DNA of 64,000 bases from Anaspis maculata (taxonomy: Eukaryota > Arthropoda > Insecta > Coleoptera > Scraptiidae). The stretch's first letter is position 1; every line of letters begins with the position of its first letter. The stretch spans positions 84,949,602-85,013,601 of the forward strand of contig OX421963.1 in assembly GCA_949128115.1 (NCBI GenBank), given 5' to 3'. The position numbers were made by a program, and so were the translations under genes. The notes beneath the pieces were generated by a model. The model searched no databases. It saw nothing but the letters and a program-made list of their open reading frames with translations, and had not been told where the DNA came from. This document shows, in pieces, positions 11,207 through 23,715 of the stretch.

Positions 11207-11667
11207 ATGAATAAAATGATCCGGCCCGCAGGTAATTCACTGGTAATTTCATTTTTTCAACACCTGATTGACAATTTTCAGTTATATTGTCGCAAGTGAG
11301 GTGCTTGTCGCTGACCCGAGCAGTGGGCTTGAACCAGAAGTGGAGACAGAGCCGCGGTTTGCCCCTCAATCCCAATTCAACGGGCGTTTTGACTGACGGG
11401 CCCGATTATTCGTTCCTGGACGGCAGGCCGACGCCTTACGGGGTACACCAACATCAGCGGATACTGAAGCAGAAAGATCTGGCCGAACAGATTATTGCGC
11501 TGACTGGAGAGGTGGACTTTGCGGTTGCCAGACATGAGCGTATGCAGGAGGACGAAGCGTACAGGAAACAACAGATTTTGGATGCCAAGCTGGCGCCAAA
11601 AGGAACTGAAATGTTGAGACAGCGAAAAAGGCTGCAGGATGGAAAACAGAAGAGCGGGAGGCATTGA
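11207..11667 (+). CDS. mRpL52: mitochondrial ribosomal protein L52
   Basis: Nuclear gene for a component of the large subunit of the mitochondrial ribosome. Two exons: 11207-11231 (MNKMIRPA, plus one base) and 11282-11667. They are joined by a 50-bp intron with GT at 11232 and a pyrimidine-rich TTTTCAG end at 11281, keeping the frame. The mature part shows the family's typical GLPLNPNSTGVLTDGPDYSF stretch, followed by DGRPTPYG and a charged helical C-terminus ending in a basic tail. The product is about 136 residues, near the usual length. The N-terminus is basic and hydroxylated, as expected for a mitochondrial presequence. AATAAA at 11687-11692 is a likely polyadenylation signal. The start was chosen because the only ATG in frame with the conserved part lies across the intron. 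Confidence 0.92.
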
Positions 11668-11774
11668 GAATTGAATGTTGTAGAGTAATAAATTGTTGTA
11701 AAAACACTTTTGCTTAATAGTACCTTTCATTATCCAGCGCGCCATCAGCGCGCATACTCGTCTTCTGAAGTAAT

Positions 11775-13943
11775 GGCGTCAAATACAAAATTTGCGAACA
11801 AATGCTAGAAAATGGCGTGAAAAACCGCCATAGAGTTGAAAAATACGCGCCGCAGCGAACAGGGTAATAGGCTAGAGGTTATTACACACTAGTGATTACT
11901 CATTTTTTATCAAAAAGTCCGCATTGTTCATTAACTGCGTTTTACATTGGTCGGATGTGTGTACGCAACCCCCAACAACTCTATTTTCAGTTTGACTAGC
12001 GAAAGTTCGCAACACTCGCTACATCAGTGTACTGCGGAATGTATTTTACTCTCAGGGACTTTTCCCACACGATTCAAGAATAGCGGCCCTGTGCTCTTCA
12101 AAGTATAAAAATCAGTTTTTTCGAAACTAAATCAGCGGTGTTATCCTTCCAAAAATCATGGAAAAACAAGTGAAAGGGGCCGTGAAACATTGTGCTCATG
12201 GGAATGGGCACAGTGATAGTCGGTATAATAACAAAAATATGTATTTCTTTATCCGATTCCCAAAAACGTGCTTAAAATAGCGTAAAAACTTGGTACTGGA
12301 GAAATAGGACTGTGTATCTTACGTGTTATCCGGGCCCATGCGCGTACTATTAGGCGCTTGATATGAAACTTCCAGACAAATAGCGTCTGTTAACACGTAA
12401 CATGATTAGAAAACCTATCAATAATCGTTTGTGTAAGTGAAATTTTCAAATATTGATGCTCACTGTTTGTGAGTTGTGAGTCTGATGTTATTTTAATCTT
12501 TTAAAAATAAAAACAATCATTTTGAAGGTGGAATAGGAAGGTACGCTTTCGGTTCTTACAAGAAAAAATGGAAATAAACACTGCTTCATAACAAGTGTAG
12601 AACCGAGAGTCGATACGATGAAGAAAAAGGTTTCATTTTATTCCGTTTCCGCGAACACGTGGCGTGGGAGTTTTGATCAGGGCCCCCTCTGACTCTTCTC
12701 TAACTGAAAGCCTCTGGGGCCAAAGGTAGGCGAGCCGCAAGAGCCACTCTCACACGGTTAGGCAATCTTTGCTACATCAATGTACTGCGGATTGCATAAA
12801 ACTTTCCGGCCCAGAAGCCAGGCAGGAGAACAGCAGAAGCCTTGTTCGGGGTTGCCAAGTGAACAAGAAATATAAATTTCAATTATTTCGATATGGCAAT
12901 TTTCAAATTTTGAATTTTCATGCAGTAGGTATGGTGTCAGATTTCTTAACTAGAAATGCGCAAGGAAACATCCTGCAAAATAAATTGATTTTATAGTGAC
13001 TATTTGAGGTGACAGTAATTGCAATATAAATTATTATTGGTAACGGCGGCCATGCCAAATCTGACAACATCGCGATCAACAGACTGTGGATCATTTGCGA
13101 AGTAAGCAACGAACTTCCAATATTTCCATTATTTTGTAAAAAAGAACTATACAAAATAGAAATTTGGCTTGCGACTGGTTCTCCTTTACATTTCTAGTAA
13201 CTTTTTTGTATCTATCTGGAGGCTTAGTCATGAAATAGCCTGGTGTTCCATAGAAAAATCGATATTTGTCTGGATGTTTCAAATTTGGCACTAAATAGCG
13301 ACAGTTGCGTCCATGTTGCATCTGCGCCGTCGGGTCAGGAGAACGCACTATTTGAAAAACACGCAAAGTCTTGCGAGGAATGTGACAATGTGCACGGTGG
13401 GTGAAGCTGTGTAACCGGAAAAATTTCACTCCGAAACGGGTCACCAAGGATAGATTCAATACATTCCGCAGTACACTGATGTAGCGAATGTTGCCTAAAA
13501 TCGTGGTTTTTGGGCAACTTTCGCTACAGAAGTGTAGTACCTACGGATTATATAAAACTCCCAGGGACTTTTCTCACACGATTCAAGAATAGCGGCCCAC
13601 TTGTTCACAAACGTACGACACTCGGAGCGAGCTTCAAAATGGCGAATAAATAGTTGATGTTGACAGCAGACAGCAGCGGAAAGTCACGGCCGTTGCTTGT
13701 CAAACTGAAAATAGAGTTGGTGGGGGTTGCATTATGGGTTGCGTACGCACATCCGATCAATGTAAAACGCAGTTATTTATAATTTAATGAACAATGCGGA
13801 CTTTTTGATAAAAAATAAGTAATCACTAGTGTGTATTAACCTCTAGCCTATTACCCTGTTCGCTGCGGCGCGTATTTTTCAACTTTGTGGCGGTTTTTCT
13901 TGCGATTTTGTAGCATTTGTTCGCAAATTTTGTATTTGACGCC
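11775..13943. mobile_element. inverted-repeat element with internal direct repeats
   Basis: The outer arms, 11775-11997 and 13699-13943, are inverted copies (GGCGTCAAATACAAAATTTG at the left end, its inverse at the right). Inside, a block with CAGGGACTTTT(C/T)(C/T)CACACG and ATTCAAGAATAGCGGCCC occurs twice in direct orientation (about 12016-12090 and 13521-13599). A CTACATCA(G/A)TGTACTGCGGA word occurs near 12018 and 12771, and inverted near 13470. No transposase is seen, and the reading frames are not protein-like. It lies just downstream of mRpL52. It is probably a composite non-autonomous element. Confidence 0.6.
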
Positions 13944-14229
13944 AAAATTTGGCGCAAGCGTTGGGTATACCACTATAATGAAAGTTACTATTACGACAGC
14001 AAGTAGTTGGGAAGGTCGGGAGGTCTCTTCTTTTTTGCCCTTATTCTTGCCACTGAAAATATTTAAAAATTGCATTGATTTCCAGCCAAAAACCTGTACC
14101 TCCAAACTACCTCAACAGGCTGAACAATAAATTGGTATCTGTCAATACGATATCCTTCCCCAAATTCTAGTTTTTGCCAGCAGAGTAATTGGACAGGGAG
14201 TTGGTGCCTCAAAACTTACGTCAAAAGAT

Positions 14230-14451
14230 ACATGATTTTAATCTCGATTTTAACCCTGTAGGTCTAATAATGTGCTTTGATGAGGTTGTTGAAAATTGCT
14301 TTGTCTTACATGTCAGACCGGGGGCTTTAGGCTGGTATGAGCCTGTCAATTAAGCCTATACCAGCTTAAAGCCCCCGGTCTGATATGTAAGACAAAGAAA
14401 TTTGTAACAACCTTATCAACGCACATTAAACCTACAGGGTTAATATCATGT
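14230..14451. repeat. hairpin element (about 222 bp)
   Basis: Arms beginning ACATGATTTTAATC and ACCCTGTAGGT pair with the far end. The inner stem is nearly perfect, with TTTGTCTTACATGTCAGACC and CGGGGGCTTTA matching the inverse copy at about 14360-14400, around a loop near 14340. No coding content. Confidence 0.7.
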
Positions 14452-14604
14452 ACCTTATAATGTTTACAAATATTTACTATAATACCGCTAACCGCTATGT
14501 TGACTCTCAAACTGCTGGACTGTAGTGACATCTTTCAACCTCGCTAAAGATGTCGCCTGCAGTTAAAACTTACGCCAGATCGCCATACATACACAGTTCT
14601 CATG

Positions 14605-17600
14605 AACGTATGTGAAGTTAGCTCCTGGGAGCCAGCTCCTCGGAGCTGGCGTCCTGAAGCTAGCTCCTAATTACAGCGGACCAAACAAATTTTGATTATG
14701 TTGTCAGAAAACGCGTTTTCGCTGGACATAACACCAGAAATAAGATGTCATCACTTACGACATGCTTACGACGACGCATGATGGGTGATCGATCACGCGA
14801 GAATTCCCCTATACTGGAGATTTCTTCTTTGAGAACAATTTTTCCCATCTATTTCAAAATTGAAAATTATGATATTTGCAACTTTTAAAATATACAGGGT
14901 GTCGCAGAAAAAACAATCCGTTCACACCAGTTCACGCTCGAGTTCACAGTTCACACACCTCTATAATTTACTCTTCCACACGGCGATTTTTGTCAAATTT
15001 GACGCCAAATTTGACGTTTTCCGTAAATTAGAAACTTCCTTCATTCAGCAAAGTTTGATGGGGGGGCACGAAGAAACAACCCCAAGAAAAAATAATTCGA
15101 AATTTCCCAACCCAATATTGAAAAATTCTTTTGAAAGGTTTCACATCATACGAATTTTCTGAAAAACTCCCGGAACGTGTCAAACATTGGTGGTTTTCAT
15201 TCAGCAAAGTTCAATGAGGGAGCACAAGAAAAGAACCCAAGAAAAAAATTCTGAATTTCCCAACCCAATATTGAAAAAAAAATTTGAAAAGTTTCCCATC
15301 ATACGAATTCTCTGAAAAACTCCCGGAACGTTTCAAACATGAGTAGCTTTCATTCAGCTAAGTTTGATGAGGGGGCACGAAGAAACAACCCCAAGAAAAA
15401 ATAATTCGAAATTTCCCAACCCAATATTGAAAAATTCTTTTGAAAGGTTTCCCATCATACGAATTTTCTGAAAAACTTTCAAAACGTGTCAAACATTGGT
15501 GGCTTTCATTCAGCAAAGTTTGATGAGGGGGCACGAAGAAACAACCCCAAGAAAAAATAATTCGAAATTTCCCAACCCAATATTGAAAAATTCTTTTGAA
15601 AGGTTTCCCATCATACGAATTTCCTGAAAAACTTTCAAAACGTGTCAAACATTGGTGGCTTTCATTCAGCAAAGTTTGATGAGGGGGCACGAAGAAACAA
15701 CCCCAAGAAAAAATAATTCGAAATTTCCCAACCCAATATTGAAAAATTCTTTTGAAAGGTTTCCCATCATACGAATTTTCTGAAAAACTCCCGGAACGTG
15801 TCAAACATTGGTGGTTCTCATTCAGCAAAGTTTAATGAGGGGGCACGAGAAAAAAACACCAAAAAAAAAAAATCTAAATTTCCCAACCAGATATTGAAAA
15901 AATAATTTGATAGGTTTCCCATCATACGAATTCTCTGAAAAACTTCCGGAACGTGTCAAACATGAGTGACTTTCATTCAGCTAAGTTTGATAAGGGGGCA
16001 CAAAGAAACCACCCCAAAAAAAAAATAATTCGAAATTTCCCAACCCAATATTGAAAAATTCTTTTGAAAGGTTTCCCATCATACGAATTTTCTGAAAAAC
16101 TCCCGGAACGTGTCAAACATTGGTGGTTCTCATTCAGCAGAGTTTAATGAGGGGGCACGAGAAAAAAACACAAAAAAAAATCTAAATTTCCCAACCAGAT
16201 ATTGAAAAAATAATTTGATAGGTTTCCCATCATACGAATTCTCTGAAAAACTTCCGGAACGTGTCAAACATGAGTGGCTTTCATTCAGCTAAGTTTGATA
16301 AGGGGGCACAAAGAAACAACCCCAAAAAAAAATTATTCGAAATTTCCCAACCCAATATTGAAAGGTTATTCTTTTGAAAGGTTTCCCATCATACAAATTT
16401 TCTGAAAAACCTCCAAAACGTGTCAAACATTGGTGGTGTTCATTCAGGAAAGTTTAATAAGGGGGCACGGGAGAACAACCCCAACAAAAAATTTCTCAAT
16501 TTCCCAACCCAATATTGAAAAATTCATTTGAAAGGTTTCCCAACATACGAATTTTCTAAAAAACTCCCGGAACGTGTCACACATTGATGGCTTCCATTCA
16601 ACCTAGTGAATTGAGGGAACACGAAAAAAGAACCAAAAAAAATCTAAATTTCCCAACCCAATATTGAAAAATTCTTTTGAAAAGTTTCCCATCATACGAA
16701 CTTTCTGGAAAACTCCCGGAACGTGTCAACGTTGATGGTTTTCATTCAGCAAAGTTTAATGGGGGGGCACGAGAAAACAACCCCAAAAAAATTTTTGTTG
16801 GGTTGGGAAATTGAGATATTTTTTCTGGTTCTTTTTTCGTGCCCCCTCAATTTACTTGGCTGAATGGAAGCCATCAATGTTTGACACGTTCCGGGAGTTT
16901 TTTAGAGAATTCGTATGATGGGAAAGCTTTCAAAAGAATTTTTCAATATTGGGTTGGGAAATTTCGAATTATTTTTTCTTGGGGTTGTTTTTTCGTGCCC
17001 CCTCATCAAACTTTGCTGAATGAAAGCCACCAATGTTTGACACGTTTTGAAAGTTTTTCAGAAAATTCGTATGATGGGAAACCTTTCAAAAGAATTTTTA
17101 AATATTGGGTTGGGAAATTTCGAATTATTTTTTCTTGGGGTTGTTTCTTCGTGCCCCCTCATCAAACTTAGCTGAATGAAAGCCACTCATGTTTGAAACG
17201 TTCCGGGAGTTTTTCAAAGAATTCGTATGATGGGAAACTTTTCAAATGTATTTTTCAATATTGGGTTGGGAATTTAGGATTTTTTTTGGGGTTGTTTTTT
17301 GTGCCCCCTCATCAATCTTTGCTCGATGGAAGTCACCAATGGCTATGTTCATCCGCACAAAGCGCTTACTAAGCTCTCAGCCGCCTACGGCTGAACGCCA
17401 CATACCTATCAGCGAGAGCGCTCGCCGAGTGATAACTCATCGGCTGCCATTTTATCTAGCAAAAATATTCTTGCTCACTTGATAGGTTGTCGCCCAGTTA
17501 ACCAAACTCAACGTCAAATTTGGCGTCAAATTTGACAAAAATCGCCGTGTGGAAGAGTAAATTATAGAGGTGTGTGAACTGTGAACTCGAGCGTGAACTG

Positions 17601-17922
17601 GTGTGAACGGATTGTTTTTTCTGCGACACCCTGTATATTTTAAAAGTTGCAAATATCATAATTTTCAATTTTGAAATAGATGGGAAAAATTGATCTCAAA
17701 GAAGAAATCTCCAGTATAGGGGAATTCTCGCGTGATCGATCACCCATCATGCGTCGTCGTAAGCATGTCGTAAGTGATGACATCTTATTTCTGGTGTTAT
17801 GTCCAGCGAAAACGCGTTTTCTGACAACATAATCAAAATTTGTTTGGTCCGCTGTAATTAGGAGCTAGCTTCAGGACGCCAGCTCCGAGGAGCTGGCTCC
17901 CAGGAGCTAACTTCACATAGGT
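14605..17922. mobile_element. 3.3-kb foldback transposon with tandem-array core
   Basis: The terminal arms (about 14605-15030 and 17490-17922) are close inverted copies. Both contain a GGAGCTGGC-type palindromic end, a CGATCACGCGAGAATTCCCC block and, further in, a CAGGGTGTCGCAGAAAAAAC sequence preceded by TA. The core is a tandem array of about 155-bp units that switches orientation at about 16796. The nine-base word GTTCTCATG occurs immediately outside both ends (14596-14604 and 17923-17931), consistent with a 9-bp target-site duplication like that of Drosophila FB elements. There is no transposase, so mobilisation would be in trans. The long reading frames across the array are repeat artefacts. 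Confidence 0.8.
15041..17350. repeat. tandem array of about 155-bp units, inverting midway
   Basis: Twelve units in one orientation start near 15041, 15197, 15350, 15506, 15662, 15818, 15973, 16130, 16281, 16440, 16594 and 16742 (marker TCATTCAGC), giving a period of 148-159 bp. From about 16796 three to four further units run in the opposite orientation. Units share GGGGGCACGA, AATTTCCCAACCCAATATTG and GAACGTGTCAAACAT words. Similarity among neighbouring units is high, suggesting recent unequal exchange. Confidence 0.85.
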
Positions 17923-20900
17923 GTTCTCATGTAAGTTTCAAAGTCTGTCTGCAGGCTTGAGCCTGCCGGCGTCCGGCGATCTGTAGGTGGGTGGTGAGAG
18001 TATGTGGTGGTGAGAAGCGGCCTGCAGGCAACCCGCCTGCAATCCTTCGCCTGCAGGCGGCCTGTAGGTGAGTGGCCACTATTAGACTGCATTCGTGGTC
18101 GAAGTCACTCCTCCCTTTTCAGTGTCTAGAAGCCGGGTCCAACTCTAACATAACATAACCCGGTAACTTTCATCACTGTACCTCCCAGAGTACGTACCTC
18201 CTTTGGTTCATGATTTAACATTTTTTATGTCTCCATCACATTTTACCCCCCCTCCTGCTACCCAGTTGCGGGTCTCAGATGTTCGCCATCGCGATCCTAG
18301 TTCAGCATGATCTAAGGAGCAATTTGGCACCAACCACTATAGGGGTGAGTGGGGCACAGGAGTCCGGCGGTGCACAGAGGTCTTTGTGAATAATTATAAT
18401 ACATGTGCTGCGATCTGTACGGCAAATATCGCATTTGCAGCTCAGAAGCACAGTCAGAAGGCATCTGCATCGTTCGGTAATGACAATTTGCCATTGTGAG
18501 TAAAGCTGTGAGGATGCCGGCAGGAAATGTGATTTTCGAGGTCAGTCTTCTAAAATTTAATCATCTAAATTATATCTGAAGGAGCTAAACGTGTTGGGTC
18601 TGAGTCAATATTTCACAGTAGTTTGATAGTGCTATAAATGAAGCTTAGAAGCCCCTCGATGGTTGGGCGTTATGAAACGTTTTGATTTCCTGACCGATCT
18701 TTTGTTTAAAAAATGTGCACTTGAGGCAGAGAGGACCGCTGCGTGGTGCGTGCAGGGACCTCAGGATATGATGACAATTTTCGTTGCATCAAATGTGAGG
18801 CTGACAGCGATGATGCTGAAAATTTATATCTATTACGAATGAAATTCTTATTGTTTGAATGTTTTTTTCTTTCTTATATTACAAAGTTTATGGAATGTTT
18901 TCCAGATATTTTTTAATTATGTGTCGATTTTTCTTGTTTTGGTATGTGATTTTTGTGTTTCTATATTACATACTTCAAGCTTCGTACTTGTTCGTGAAAT
19001 TACCTTGAACAAAGTAGCTTGTTCAGCATTTAACAACATGTTTACATTTTCGCCATATGTTAAGCATGGTGGTCCGATGTGCCCCGAGGGGTGGGGCACA
19101 CAGGTTCGAGTGCAATGGTCCAAACTATTTGTAATAGAACCTAAAAAAGACAAACTTCACTAAAACTGACAAGATAAGTCGAAAGCCAGGTAAGTATTGC
19201 TGATCATATCATGAAAGCAATTCATCATCAATCAACGTTGGAAAGATACTGTAGTATACCCTGGTCACGGCACCACTTCTGTAGCGTATCCTAGTCACGG
19301 GACCATTTCTGTAGTGTAACCCTGTTTTCGATGTTGGCAGTGATTGTCGTTGTTTCTTCCCTTTCCCACGTCGTTCACATTTTACCTACGTTGTGTGAGT
19401 TCTTACTCTAGATGAGAATGTGTCGTTGGGGATGAGGTTTGATTCTCGAATGAAACGCGGATGAAATGCAAGCAAAATGATTTTTTTATTGGAAATCAAT
19501 CAGCAAAGTTCAAAATGAATTTGGCTCTTTTCTCAAAACACCTACTGACAGTGATAAAATGACACAACATGGATAAAGAACAACAAAATACAAAAACAAA
19601 TGAAACAAGAAAAATCATCACAAATTATTTAGACAATGCAGGAATTTACAACAATGAAATGAACACAAAATCAGATTAGCAAAACAAAACAAGGAATCAT
19701 GAAACAGGTCGAAGTGTCAATTTAATCGCAAAGGAAAAGTGACGTATTCGCTGACAGACACACATGGGAAGGACACGCCAAAGAAACCCCTGCGTATAGC
19801 CTGGTTGATTGCTGAAAAATCCCGTCCCAAATGATCTAAACAAAAGTCAAGTGTGAATGAGGCATGATGAAATGACAGAGAATGAATCATCAAAAGTAAT
19901 GTTCTCTACTCAGCGGCTGATTTTGGCGTAGTAGAGATTCTTATTGTTGTCTCACTGTTGGTGACGTAACTTGTGGAAAAAAGACAATTAATGAAACCTC
20001 GAAATACGCGCGATAGCGCAATCCCGAGGTCACGTCGTCATGAGTGCACAAAGTGCACACCCACTAGATTTCAGCCTTTGCAATCAAAACTGATATCATT
20101 TGGGTAGTGGATGAATTACACAAAATCCAAAGCACCTCGATTTCAAAGGGGAAAAACTGCGGGTTATGCAAGCCCATTGAGAACAAAGAGAACAAAGAAT
20201 TTCAGGTAATGTACAATAATTTTGCGGACAAAATAGGTATCGAAATGCATGTATTTGGTGAGTGGGTGGAAGCCAAAATTACGATACAATAATCAAAGAA
20301 AGACCGACCTTAAATTAGGAGAAACCGACGTACACCCGTGGCACTGAAAAATCACGTGTTCTTCACTACAGCTGATTCTCTTCTCTGTCTGCCCGCGGCT
20401 GCCCTGCCACTCGCCCGGCTCGCCTAGCGCGGCGCCATCTCCCTCTCCCATCGGCAAACGCTACGAACGTCAACGACCGTACCTACTTCAGGTACCAACG
20501 TACAAACAAAACAAAGGGGGAATACCACAATACGATTTTTTTTGCCTTGATGGTCCTCTGTGCCCCACCCTTCCCTACTCTAGTCTCAACTTGCACACGG
20601 GCCTTGAAAAATGAACATAAGAAAACCCACTGATATGGCGAATGCATTATCGAAGAATGGGGATATCCAACAGTGGAAGATTTTTCTGAATCGGTCATCT
20701 AGGTCAAAATTTACAAGCTTCCGAAATGGGTTATTTTTTTTGATGTTTCACTTCAATTGACGACTAGTTTATAAGGTGCATTGCAGGCAATTATAACTTG
20801 ATGAAGTCATTCATTTTATTGCACATGAAAAATGATCGTTATGTTAGAGTGAAGGAATTGAAAAAGAGTCCATTAAAAGTTCCTCTTTAGCTTATCGATA

Positions 20901-21183
20901 ACCCATTATGCGTACAGCATGCAACATTTCCATTGTCCTGTGAAGCTACAGAAACATTTTAAAATATCAGTAGTGTCCTCGTTAGTGTTCATCCATTCCT
21001 TATTCTGTCGCTTGAATCTCAACTCAATTTCCTTTGTTTATCAAGCGACCGATAGAGCTGGTTGCAGATATCTGTTTCATTTCTTAACGACTTGGGAACA
21101 TTGCACTACATCCTTTCACATTGAAGAATATTCATTTGGGATTCTCAGGTCTCTTTTGAATCGCGCTTGTCGAAGCCTCTACT
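17923..21183. other. intergenic region, no gene recognised
   Basis: No convincing coding sequence. Visible details: a CCTGCAGGC-rich patch at about 17950-18075; three imperfect 34-35-bp tandem copies at 19251-19325; a G+C-rich island at 20385-20450; and GGTGGGGCACA-type words at about 18345, 19094 and (inverted) 20560, which could be ends of a further old element. A short frame at 20107-20292 has no recognisable domain. Confidence 0.4.
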
Positions 21184-22477
21184 ATGTTTGGGTTATCGCG
21201 TGAAAATATTCGCTTTTTGCAACCCTTCTATTTTGTTGGAGCCCTGCTCACGATTATACCCTACTATAGTTTTGAAAGCTGTTCCATTCGAGGTTCCATT
21301 CCATGTTCACAATTCTTCAAAGTTTATACTGCTGCGGTAGCCTGTGCGGCACTCTTCTTCCACATCTTGGTGATTTACGTTACATTAACGAAATTATTAC
21401 AAGCTTATACTTTCGTGGTACTGTATAATGTGTTAGAAGCTGTGCTTGTGTCGGTGACACTACTTTTCGTCCAGTCGATCTCATGGCGACCAAATAAATG
21501 GATGATTTTGAACAAAAACTTCAAAGAGCTTGACGGCGATTTGAGGAAAATCAAAATAAAAGATAATTTTGTAAAAAATGCAAACGTTCAATTTTTGGCT
21601 TGGAATATTGTTTATTTTTCTTTTGTGGTTTACACTCGTACGAGAATTAACCTGACTGGACTGGAGGTCTTCCGGCTGCTGATGCAATATTCCTATTTTG
21701 TGATCAACATTATCATTGCCAATCTAACGGCCGCGTTCAAATGCAGATACGAAAAATTGAACACGTTGTTGAAAAAAAAATCCAGAACCCTGAATGAGAT
21801 TAGAGGTGGCCGTAGAACATCTAGTAAATTGGACAGAAACCTTCTGCTTTTCAACAGAATTTTTGGATGGACTTTTACTTTTATTTTGGCTTCGAACACC
21901 ATGGCCATTCTACAATTTTTCTATTTAGCGGCCATCCAAATCAAATTTAATGATCAAAAAAGAATGGGCTTGTTTTTAATTGATTCAACTGTAACAGCGG
22001 GACTTGTGGTAAGTGTATAAATTTGATATTATTTTTGAGTTTTTACAAATGATACCGTGAGATCAAAAATTACCTTGGTTGAAGGTGTTATTGAAATGGA
22101 AGAACTGCCGTCCACGCATGCAAGCTGAAACAAAACCACAGTGGACCAAGATATTTTTTTATCTAACTGTATTATAATTTTCTGATAGATTTTTATCGAG
22201 GACTATTTTAGTTCATAACAGTGATACTAGTGATGACCTGTGACTCACTGAAACAAGAAAGAAAGAAGACTATCAGCACTCTATCAGTCTTGCCATCGAG
22301 TGCCAAAAACAATTTGCTTTTGGGTCCAAAGAAGTTGCTGAACTACAGGCTTGGATACAAGAGAATGAGCTTGTGCAATTGACAGCTGCCGAATTTTTTG
22401 AAATAGATCGAAACATTCTTGTAGGAATTCTATCTACCACAGCCACGTATTTTATAGTTTTGATGCAATTTTCCTGA
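21184..22477 (+). CDS. gustatory receptor, frameshifted before TM7
   Basis: Insect gustatory receptor (7tm_7 family), a ligand-gated channel subunit of chemosensory neurons. Exon 1 (21184-22008) encodes 275 residues with an N-terminal QPFYFVGALLTIIPYY region and about five to six hydrophobic segments. A GTAAGT donor at 22009 and an AG acceptor at 22211 give a phase-0 intron. Exon 2 begins FITVILVMTCDSLKQE (TM6 end and loop) and then meets a stop at 22380. The last helix, GILSTTATYFIVLMQF with the GR TYxxxxxQF signature, lies in another frame that is open from 22244 to the TGA at 22475-22477. One frame change within 22244-22380 would be needed to join them. That means a recent pseudogene, a polymorphism or a sequence error. 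An unrecognised tiny intron ending at CTACAG (22349) cannot be excluded. It differs in sequence and exon plan from the cluster at 30-48 kb. Confidence 0.8.
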
Positions 22478-23715
22478 TGATATTAATAAATTGTGAACTG
22501 AAATAATCAGAACTCAGTGTTGGGTATCTACTATACATTTTGAACTGTGACACTCTCACTCAATCCCTGAGCTCTTGAGCCAGATTGTAACTGCACCCTG
22601 CAAATCCTATAATGTTATATGAAAACATTGCTATCGACGTACGGCGGAGCTCCGGCAAACCCTGGATTGTATACAAACAAAATCAATGTGCACGAAATTC
22701 TCAAAATAATAAAAATTGATTCGAAAAACCCGATCAGCATACATTTTACTTCTCCGACCCACCACTCAACAAGTAATGTGGACGCGCGAAATAGTATTTT
22801 ATGTTACTAGCGCCGAAAACCGGGCATAGCATAACGAACATGAATGCAGCTCGAGGCCCTAGGCCGAGAGCTGCATGTAAGAGAGTTATGCTATGCTGTT
22901 TTCAGCGCGAGTATCATACATCGTTTTTCGTGCTGCTTTTAATAAAATTACAAATAAATAAGATCATATCGCAATAATCATTGTAATAAATTTCAAGTTG
23001 GTACTTCTGCCATTTATCACCAAGCCACGAGGCATATACCTACTAGATGCAGATTTTTGTGTGTCAAATGTCGATTTGAAAAATTGCGTCGTATGTTTGA
23101 ATTTTCTTGCTTAAAACCGCAATTAGATTGCAATTCTTGCAATTCCTTAATTAGAAGGGCCATCCTCCAATAATCCCGAAATCACTGAGCTCTAGTGTCT
23201 TGTGTGACGACGAAACACAGAAAATGGCATATATTAATCACTTTTAAACCTTGGCGCCACAAAACGTCAAAAATCATTCTGCAATTGTACCAACAGCTAA
23301 TAGAAAAATGACTCTAAAATATCAATTTTGAAAATGATTATTTATGATTTTAACTGATTTAAACCGAAAATTTCAAGCTATAACATTGGAAACGTGATCT
23401 CTCTTGAATTCTGCATGGTTTTGCAAGGTTAGTTTATTTTTTACGTGTACTTTTTACTTTGCCGATCTAGATCTTTTTCTGAATATTACAGTGCAGGACA
23501 CCGAGCGCATATTGTCATTTTTGGTTATGGCAGCACGAAAAATGCTTTTCGATATTTTGACGGATATATCCGTTTTGAGGTCCCTATGACGATTAAGACC
23601 ATTTCCAGCATGATCTCTGCTATAAGTATACCGGGTGATCATTTGAAAACTATCCACCCGCATTAACTCCCGATTCTTATAGTGGAAGCGGTAGGTACAT
23701 AGCTAAAAACACATC
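22478..23715. other. intergenic, with one hairpin at 22802-22917
   Basis: No gene is seen. A hairpin element folds around about 22858: AGCGCCGAAAAC and GCATAGCATAAC pair with GTTATGCTATGC and GTTTTCAGCGC, with an ATGCAGCTC/GAGCTGCAT inner stem. The rest is AT-rich unique-looking sequence. Confidence 0.55.

Noticed and set aside
15358..17171. Repetitive 110-156-residue frames with LLNESHQCLTRFESFSENSY units
   Set aside because: They coincide with the 155-bp tandem array, occur on opposite strands in its two halves and have no start signal or known domain.
18340..20580. Possible element bounded by GGTGGGGCACA-type inverted words
   Set aside because: The match is short and imperfect, a third copy lies in between, and no target duplication is visible.
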